Origin: Rhodopirellula baltica
GTDB taxonomy: Bacteria; Planctomycetota; Planctomycetia; Pirellulales; Pirellulaceae
Assembly (NCBI GenBank): GCA_002901265.1
Contig: PPHI01000077.1
Coordinates: 1-64,000 of the forward strand
DNA length: 64,000 bases
Direction of reading: 5' to 3'
The notes below the pieces were generated by a model. It did not search any database, had not been told where the DNA came from, and saw only the letters and a program-made list of their open reading frames with translations. This document shows, piece after piece, positions 59,095 to 64,000 of this stretch; positions within the stretch are counted from its first letter, which is position 1, and every line of letters begins with the position of its first letter. The position numbers and the translations under genes are program-made.

Positions 59095-60090
59095 TTATTC
59101 CGTCAACGGCACATCACGATACTTGACGTGGCAAGCTTTACAGTTGGCCGAGATTCGTTGGACCAGTTTATCGAGCGACTCAGGCGGGGCGAAGCGGTTG
59201 CCGGAAGCATTCCATTTTTCAAGCTGCTGCTCAAGTTCTTCAGTCGCTTGTTGAGAATCCAATAGCCACGCACGGAAGTCGGCAGGCTTACCGGTGACCT
59301 CGTTGGTTCGCAAAAGTTCGGCGTAAAGCTCGCGGTTGAGCAACACCTCATGCGCGGGATCGAGATCGGGGTGATTGGGGGGCGATTTCCAACTGGCGTT
59401 TGCAATCGCGACCAGATGATTATGCGTGTGACTCATCGTCACCATTGCTTCCGCCATCGGCGGGATCGCTTGGACCTCCTTGAATTCGACTTCCAGATCC
59501 GACAACTGGTCGGGCGAAATCGGCGCGGCCTTTTCGGCTGCCTTGTAAAGGCCTTTGTAGTTCGGATTGGTGCCAGCGAGTTCCAAGATGGCGACTGCTT
59601 GGCTGGACGGGATCAGGCCAGCGGAGACGCAGGCCACACTTGCCGCCGCAGGACTGCGGTGTTTTCCATGGTGACAGTGAATGTAGATCGGCCCCTGCAG
59701 TTCTTTGACAGCTTTGGCCAATTCTTTGACTCGTGAAGCAGGGATGCCATCGTAGCCGTGCGGCAAATGAACGTAGTGCAATCCGTACTTCGCTGCGGTA
59801 TCGATGTCAGGAGTCATCCCATCAACGCTGATGATCGTTTTGATGCCACGCTCGGCAAGCTCGCGAAACGCTTCGTCGCCTTCGGGCAAACCGCCCGAAA
59901 TGACGCGATCGTGGATACGGATCGGATTCGGTAGGTTCGAGTTCTCGATCCGTCGTGGTGTAACGTTGGTCGCAGTCTGGGCGAGCGTGGAATTGTTGCC
60001 CCACTCGTAGCTACAGCAGACGCCGATCAGCAACGTCGAAATCCTAATCAGCCGATAGACGCGAGCCGACCGTCGAAGCGAACCCACCAT
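59095..60090 (-). CDS. Fusion of protein-tyrosine-phosphatase-like and c-type cytochrome domains
   Basis: Exported protein of 331 residues joining two unrelated folds. After a signal segment (IRISTLLIGVCCSYEWGNNSTLAQ), a dual-specificity-phosphatase-like domain has the catalytic loop C139 HHGKHR (CxxxxxR, in IYIHCHHGKHRSPA) and an upstream D in ISVDGMTPD. The C-terminal helical half ends with a single haem motif at C317-x-x-C320-H321 (NCKACHVKYRD), placed as in cytochrome c'. Start is ATG 60090; TTG 60171 adds an implausible extension. The physiological pairing (phosphate removal with haem binding) is not described to my knowledge. Function is open. Confidence 0.85.
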   Translation of the reverse strand: MVGSLRRSARVYRLIRISTLLIGVCCSYEWGNNSTLAQTATNVTPRRIENSNLPNPIRIHDRVISGGLPEGDEAFRELAERGIKTIISVDGMTPDIDTAAKYGLHYVHLPHGYDGIPASRVKELAKAVKELQGPIYIHCHHGKHRSPAAASVACVSAGLIPSSQAVAILELAGTNPNYKGLYKAAEKAAPISPDQLSDLEVEFKEVQAIPPMAEAMVTMSHTHNHLVAIANASWKSPPNHPDLDPAHEVLLNRELYAELLRTNEVTGKPADFRAWLLDSQQATEELEQQLEKWNASGNRFAPPESLDKLVQRISANCKACHVKYRDVPLTE

Positions 60091-60276
60091 GAACAATTCT
60101 GCCAACGCGAAAATGAACCCGACCGACAAGCCGCAACCGAACGCCACTCGCCGGCGGCAGCATTCTACCAAACAACCGAGAACTCAAGTTCCTCCATTGT
60201 GGCCAGCGACCAGATGAACTTGCCGAGCTTTATCGCGCGGATTCGTTGGAATGGGTTCAGGCGTGGCAACGTTCAA

Positions 60277-60428
60277 GCATCAACGCCGGCCCCTCCGGGG
60301 CGATCGTACTTCGTGTCATTTCATCTCTCGGGGCTGCCGCCCCGAGCTACCAATGAAGACTCCTCCGGAGCCAAAAAACACCGCCACGGGACCGAGACGA
60401 GTGCCTAGATGACGCAAGGCGATCGTCG
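60277..60428. repeat. Palindromic intergenic repeat, copy 1
   Basis: About 150 bases sharing roughly 94 percent identity by eye with 60664-60814. Contains CCCC-TCC-GGGG and a perfect CTCGGGGC-TGCC-GCCCCGAG hairpin. It resembles mobile GC-rich repeats that are common in planctomycete intergenic regions. Confidence 0.8.
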
Positions 60429-60566
60429 TTCACCGAGACACATCGTGGTCAGAAGAAGCCTGGCCAACATTCATCTGGCACGGCCCGTTTGGAGCCGTGC
60501 GTTTTCAACAATGCGACGCCACAGAAGATGTCTCCCAAAGTTCACCCGATAGCTCGAATCATCGCC

Positions 60567-60655
60567 CCGGGGGGGCCGGCTTCGTTAGCTCGGGGCGGAA
60601 GCCCCGAGACTTGCGGTCCATCAAACGTAACCGCCCCGGAGGGGCCGACGTCGGT
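60567..60655. repeat. Partial repeat in opposite orientation
   Basis: The hairpin CTCGGGGC-GGAA-GCCCCGAG at 60589-60608 and a CCCCGGAGGGG palindrome near 60634 share the cores of the flanking repeats but in the inverse order. Confidence 0.6.
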
Positions 60656-60663
60656 CGAACACC

Positions 60664-60814
60664 GCATCAACGCTGGCCCCTCCGGGGCGATCGTACTTCG
60701 TATGATTTCATCTCTTGGAGCTGCCGCCCCGAGCTACCAACGAAGACTCCTCCGGAGCCAAAAACACCAGCACGGGACCGAGACGAGTGCCTAGATGACG
60801 CAAGGCGATCGTCG
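60664..60814. repeat. Palindromic intergenic repeat, copy 2
   Basis: Second copy of the element at 60277-60428 in the same orientation. Two changes in one arm (TTGGAGC against CGGGGC) weaken its main hairpin, so copy 1 is the better-preserved version. Confidence 0.8.
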
Positions 60815-60977
60815 GTCTTGAAACACACCTTCGCTTCAACGATTTGACAAACCCGTCTGCGGAGCATTCTTCTGCTCGAACACAAACGTCAAATTCGAAC
60901 CGCTCGTGACAGGTACGCAAAAAAGCGGCGCACGCATTAGGCGGCAGGGCGTTGGACCGGGCCCTGAACAGAAACAG

Positions 60978-61062
60978 CGGATGGGGTGGGATTCGAACCC
61001 ACGGTAGGTTGCCCTACGCTGGTTTTCAAGACCAGTGCCTTCGACCACTCGGCCACCCATCC
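60978..61062 (-). tRNA. tRNA-Ser(UGA)
   Basis: Eighty-five bases fold as a class II tRNA. Acceptor arms GGATGGG and CCCATCC pair perfectly; the discriminator is G as in serine tRNAs. The anticodon loop is CTTGAAA, so the anticodon is UGA. The T arm is GTGGG-TTCGAAT-CCCAC, and a long variable arm accounts for the size. CCA is not encoded. Confidence 0.96.
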
Positions 61063-61127
61063 GGCATTTTTTTGATTGACTTGCGATAGCTTAGCACCGA
61101 CTTCACGATTGGAAAACCGGTTGTCCA

Positions 61128-61706
61128 CTAAGCAGCCTTAGACAGTCCGTCGCCCTGTTCGGGTTCGCTGCTCGCAGACGCCTCATGCTCGGTTTCTGCG
61201 GCGACATCGCTCTCTTCGTCAACGGTCTCGGCTGCCGCGGTCATTGGAATCGAAACTGGGCCCGAATCCTGCTCGTCGGCTTCTTCGACCTCCGCCGCAA
61301 CGGTGGACTCCTCTTCGACGACCGCTTCTTCGGTCACGATTTCCTCAGCAGGCTCCTGTGAATCCGCCACAACCTCTTCGACGACGTCGGTTTGGGCGAC
61401 CACCGCTGGTGTTTCTACGGCGTAAATCTCTTCGCCAGAGAAAACGACGATAATCGATCCGTCTAATTCACGGATTTTCAGCTCGTCAGGTTCCATGAAC
61501 CAAGTCGCCCGAATCTCGCCTTCCCCGGTTCCGATACAGAACGTTCGTCCGACATAGTAGCCTTCGCGAATTAAAATCGACTCCGACGCAATTCCGACCG
61601 TCGCCTGACTCTCGAACTCCGCCAAATCCATTCCGGCAGCGTAGGTGGCTTGAATCCACCTGCGTAAGTGGGCGCGAACGGTCGTCAGTCGTTGGGAATT
61701 GGTCAT
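61128..61706 (-). CDS. Unknown protein with acidic disordered tail
   Basis: A 192-residue protein. The first 95 residues form a compact part (HLRRWIQATYAAGMDLAEFE ... REGYYVGRTFCIGTGEGEIRATWFMEPDELKIRELDG) with no motif I recognise. The remaining half is a low-complexity tail of E, A, V, D and S, probably disordered. No signal peptide or membrane segment, so cytoplasmic. ATG at 61706. It sits between tRNA-Ser and the hpt gene on the opposite strand to hpt. Function unknown. Confidence 0.75.
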   Translation of the reverse strand: MTNSQRLTTVRAHLRRWIQATYAAGMDLAEFESQATVGIASESILIREGYYVGRTFCIGTGEGEIRATWFMEPDELKIRELDGSIIVVFSGEEIYAVETPAVVAQTDVVEEVVADSQEPAEEIVTEEAVVEEESTVAAEVEEADEQDSGPVSIPMTAAAETVDEESDVAAETEHEASASSEPEQGDGLSKAA

Positions 61707-62106
61707 TCGAAGCGTCTTGCCGCGGGGGTTCCTGCACTCGTGCTGTTAAGCCTGTCGGTGTATCGTTCATCGGTTCATAATGACGGTTGCATCGCATTTG
61801 CGAGTTGGAGAACGCAAGCGGAGCCCAGCTTGCCTAGTTCGCCAAAAAGCTTGTGTCGGCAATCCCCAAAACGTGTTTGGCGATCCGCTAAGGTGACTTG
61901 CGAGACCCTCCCGAGACTCACGAATAACGCCGCTGTTGCGATGCAATGACATCAGATGTGATGTGACAGAAACAAGTGATCGGCCGCAGACTGTGGCGGA
62001 TTCGACAAAGAATGAAATTTTTTTCGCTCGGGACGACCGATCGTGCCGCCAACCACTTCAATGGCGGAGAATCGTCCCACACTGGAACAACAGGAATCTG
62101 GATCGA
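61707..62106. other. Divergent intergenic region upstream of hpt
   Basis: About 400 bases between two start codons on opposite strands. The hpt frame remains open to 61936, but the extra residues are not homologous in appearance to phosphoribosyltransferases. No riboswitch or clear operator was recognised. Confidence 0.4.
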
Positions 62107-62652
62107 ATGCGAGTTTTGTTGGACGAACAACAATTACAGGCCGGCGTCGAGCGACTGGCCACCGAAATCGACCGCTTCTACGGGAGCGAACGCCCGCTGA
62201 CCGTGATCGCGGTCATGACGGGAAGCTTGGTGCTGTTTGCGGATTTGATCCGCCGTCTGTCGATGCCGCAGCGCGTCGGCGTGATCCAGGCGTCAAGCTA
62301 CCGTGGTGGTACGGAATCGGGCCAGCTGGATGTCTCCGCCGATATGTTGATTGACGTTGCCGATCGCGAAGTGCTGCTGGTCGACGACATTTTTGATACA
62401 GGCAAGACACTCGACCGCCTGACAGGATTGATCAAAGACCGCGGCGCCAAATCGGTCAAGACCGCCGTATTGCTTCACAAGCACCGTGAACACGCCGTGT
62501 CGCTCCGTCCCGATTTTGTCGCGTTCGAAATCCCCGACGAGTTCGTCGTCGGCTATGGACTCGACTACCTGGACATGTACCGGAACCTGCCATACCTGGC
62601 TGTTCTGGAACCCGAAGAAATCGCCGCGACTGAGCATAAATCGAAGCAGTGA
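62107..62652 (+). CDS. hpt: Hypoxanthine phosphoribosyltransferase
   Basis: Salvages hypoxanthine and guanine to IMP and GMP using PRPP. The PRPP-binding motif is EVLLVDDIFDTGKTL near residues 95-109. Other family segments are VIAVMTGSLVLFADLIRRL, SSYRGGTESG (loop), RPDFVAFEIPDEFVVGYGLDY and the C-terminal YRNLPYLAVLEPEE. Length 181 is standard. Start is ATG 62107, not the frame start 61936. The glycosyltransferase gene overlaps its stop by four bases (GTGA), so the two are translated together. Confidence 0.95.
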   Translation: MRVLLDEQQLQAGVERLATEIDRFYGSERPLTVIAVMTGSLVLFADLIRRLSMPQRVGVIQASSYRGGTESGQLDVSADMLIDVADREVLLVDDIFDTGKTLDRLTGLIKDRGAKSVKTAVLLHKHREHAVSLRPDFVAFEIPDEFVVGYGLDYLDMYRNLPYLAVLEPEEIAATEHKSKQ

Positions 62653-63925
62653 ATCAATCGGATCGTCGGCTCCGTGTGCTGTTGATCGGTCGCCATTTCT
62701 GGCCATTGGGTTCGTTCGACGATGCCGGACACCTGATCGACTTGGCGACGCGGCTACATCAACTCGGCCATCATGTCGAAGTCGTTACGCCACGCCAGGC
62801 CAACACCTGGTCGGAGCAGTTTCAATTTCGCGAGTTCGCGATCCATCGGCCACTAAGAATCTTCCGCTCCGGTTGGACCAGTCGTGGCGACCGTTCCGTA
62901 GGCAAGTACATCAAGTCCTTGCGTGATTGGGTCTGCGAAAATCATGCGTCGGCGGACTTGATCTATTGTGACGGGGCGACCGAAGAGTGCGTGGCCGCCG
63001 TCGAATCGGCACGCAAACTGAATCTCCCCGTCGTGGTCCGTGTCGCCGGTTTTGGTGCCGCAAGCGACTTAACTTCTAGCGACAGCCGCCGGAACGTGCG
63101 GCGCTGCATCAGTGCGGCTCGAGACGCCGACGCAGTGGTCGTCAATTCAGCTTCCGTGCACCGACGGATGTTGAGTGAAGGGTACAACGACGCGAAGTTT
63201 TGTCGGATCCCGATCGGCATCGGTCGAGTCCCCGATTCATCGCTCCACGACAAAGCCGAACTGCGCACGGCATTGGCCAAAATTAACGGTGACCTGCACG
63301 TCTTCGACACCATGTCCGTCGTCCTGTCGGTCGAGCGGATGTGCCAAGATTCAGGGCTAATGAAACTGGTTCAATCGGCACGCATCTTGAGCGAACGGAT
63401 CCCCGGACTTCAGTATTGGATGATCGGAGACGGGCCGAAGCGTGATTCGATTTTTCACACCTCAAAGGCGAAGGACTTCGCCAAGCGATGGCGATGCCGG
63501 GATCATTTGGGATCATCGGCGACTTGTTTCAAGCAGCGGATCTGTTGGTCCATGCCGGGGATGACGGATACCAAAGCCATCTTCCGCAAGCAGTCGCACA
63601 CGCGATCCCGTTGGTCATCGCGAACACCGAAGTTGCTCGTGAATTCTTCGCGGTATCAACTGCCGAAGTCCAGCAAGAGATCGCTGACGGGCGATTCGAA
63701 TCTGGCATTCGCTGGTTTGAACCACAACGGCCTCGCACGCTTCGCATCGCGATCGAATCCATTTTGAGTGACATTCCGGCAGCACAGCGCCAATCCAAGG
63801 AACTTTTCAAACGCATGCACAGCTTGCGAGACGAGAATGAATCGCTGCAGGCTTACGTTCGACTGTTTCGGGGATTGGTTCAAGATCGAAACAATTCGAA
63901 CGGACATCGCATGCAGGGTGCTTAG
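62649..63925 (+). CDS. Glycosyltransferase (GT4-like), frameshifted
   Basis: GT-B fold enzyme. The N-terminal half (VLLIGRHFWPLGSFDDAGHLIDLATRLHQLGHHVEVVTPR) and the sugar-nucleotide half (SVVLSVERMCQDSGLMKLVQ, then YWMIGDGPKRDS, MPGSFGIIGDLFQAADLLVHAGDDGYQSHLPQAVAHAIPLVIA) are separated by a frame change at about 63480-63487. One extra base near the CC at 63481-63482 restores FAQAMAMPGSF and gives about 425 residues. It is therefore one gene of normal size with an indel, or a recent pseudogene. GTG at 62649 overlaps hpt by four bases. Acceptor unknown; a cell-surface glycan is likely since another glycosyltransferase follows. Confidence 0.82.
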
Positions 63926-63931
63926 AGAACG

Positions 63932-64000
63932 ATGAAGCGAAAACTGGCATTGATCATCCCCACGATGGACCGTGGTGGTGCGGAAAAACAGCTCGCACTG
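63932..64000 (+). CDS. Second glycosyltransferase, cut by window end
   Basis: The first 23 residues read MKRKLALIIPTMDRGGAEKQ, typical of the nucleotide-binding start of GT4-type glycosyltransferases (IIPTMDRGGAEKQ). ATG 63932 lies six bases after the previous stop, so the gene belongs to the same operon. The rest is outside the window, so the donor and acceptor cannot be judged. Confidence 0.75.
   Translation, partial: MKRKLALIIPTMDRGGAEKQLAL

Larger units (their letters stand above)
60091..60977. other. Repeat-rich intergenic region beside tRNA-Ser
   Basis: About 890 bases without a gene. Two direct copies of a 150-base palindromic element, a third partial inverted element and several GC-rich hairpins fill it (separate entries). 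Short frames here arise from the repeats and are not genes. Confidence 0.6.

Noticed and set aside
60199-60847. Several frames of 70-116 residues
   Set aside because: They come from the GC-rich repeat copies and end in the same short peptide; no real gene.
61936-62106. Upstream extension of hpt
   Set aside because: The extra 57 residues do not resemble phosphoribosyltransferases; ATG 62107 matches family length.
1-64000. Phage, insertion sequence or CRISPR array
   Set aside because: No transposase, integrase, phage structural gene or regular repeat-spacer array was found in the window.

Overview
The window looks like chromosomal DNA of a planctomycete, most likely a Rhodopirellula-like member of the Pirellulaceae. 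This is inferred from gene content: an SHD1-domain secreted protein with WD40-like repeats, a Tat-exported Gfo/Idh/MocA oxidoreductase, a multi-haem cytochrome coupled to a sorbosone-dehydrogenase-like propeller, a short Lys-rich protein starting MTILRVGTN, several large proteins with no recognisable family, and weak or absent Shine-Dalgarno sequences before many genes. No phage, insertion sequence or CRISPR array was seen. Most of the window is ordinary chromosomal backbone.

Layout. 1-9.9 kb: end of a secreted unknown protein, then a minus-strand run of a membrane-anchored glycerophosphodiesterase, an MMPL/RND transporter with a frameshift, glycogen phosphorylase and an FHA protein. 10.2-17.6 kb: a CoA-disulfide-reductase-like enzyme fused to rhodanese, a TonB-dependent receptor converging on a TonB protein, and a frameshifted SHD1/WD40 gene. 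17.7-24.9 kb: a Ski2-like helicase, two Gfo/Idh/MocA oxidoreductases, a metallophosphoesterase and a PQQ-type propeller. 25-30.9 kb: housekeeping block with a TPR-methyltransferase, surE, guaA, an EttA-like ABC-F protein and the Lys-rich protein. 31.6-35.7 kb: a 1386-residue protein of unknown function. 35.8-42.8 kb: rhamnulokinase, 5-formyl-THF cyclo-ligase, a KAS III-like synthase, YqgE/AlgH, a PPP phosphatase and a PhoR/PhoB-like two-component pair. 43-45.3 kb: a DEAD-box RNA helicase. 45.8-48.9 kb: a MocR regulator divergent from an AhpD-like, cupin and DoxX-like gene set. 49.2-54.6 kb: a MarR-HlyD-RND efflux operon. 54.6-60.1 kb: a sorbosone-dehydrogenase-like protein and a five-haem cytochrome, an ArsC-like protein, and a tyrosine-phosphatase/cytochrome c fusion. 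60.1-61.1 kb: palindromic repeats and tRNA-Ser(UGA). 61.1-64 kb: an acidic-tailed unknown protein, then hpt and two glycosyltransferases, the last cut by the window end.

How genes work together. Three regulator-target modules are readable: MocR with its divergent redox/cupin genes, MarR with an efflux pump behind a perfect palindrome, and a PhoR-like kinase with a PhoB-like regulator. The receptor-TonB pair suggests energised uptake of an unidentified ligand. The cytochrome/propeller pair and the phosphatase-cytochrome fusion suggest periplasmic redox chemistry.

Quality caveat. Three genes (MMPL transporter, SHD1/WD40 gene, first glycosyltransferase) are each split by what looks like one missing base in or next to a short homopolymer. 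Assembly indels are at least as likely as true pseudogenes.
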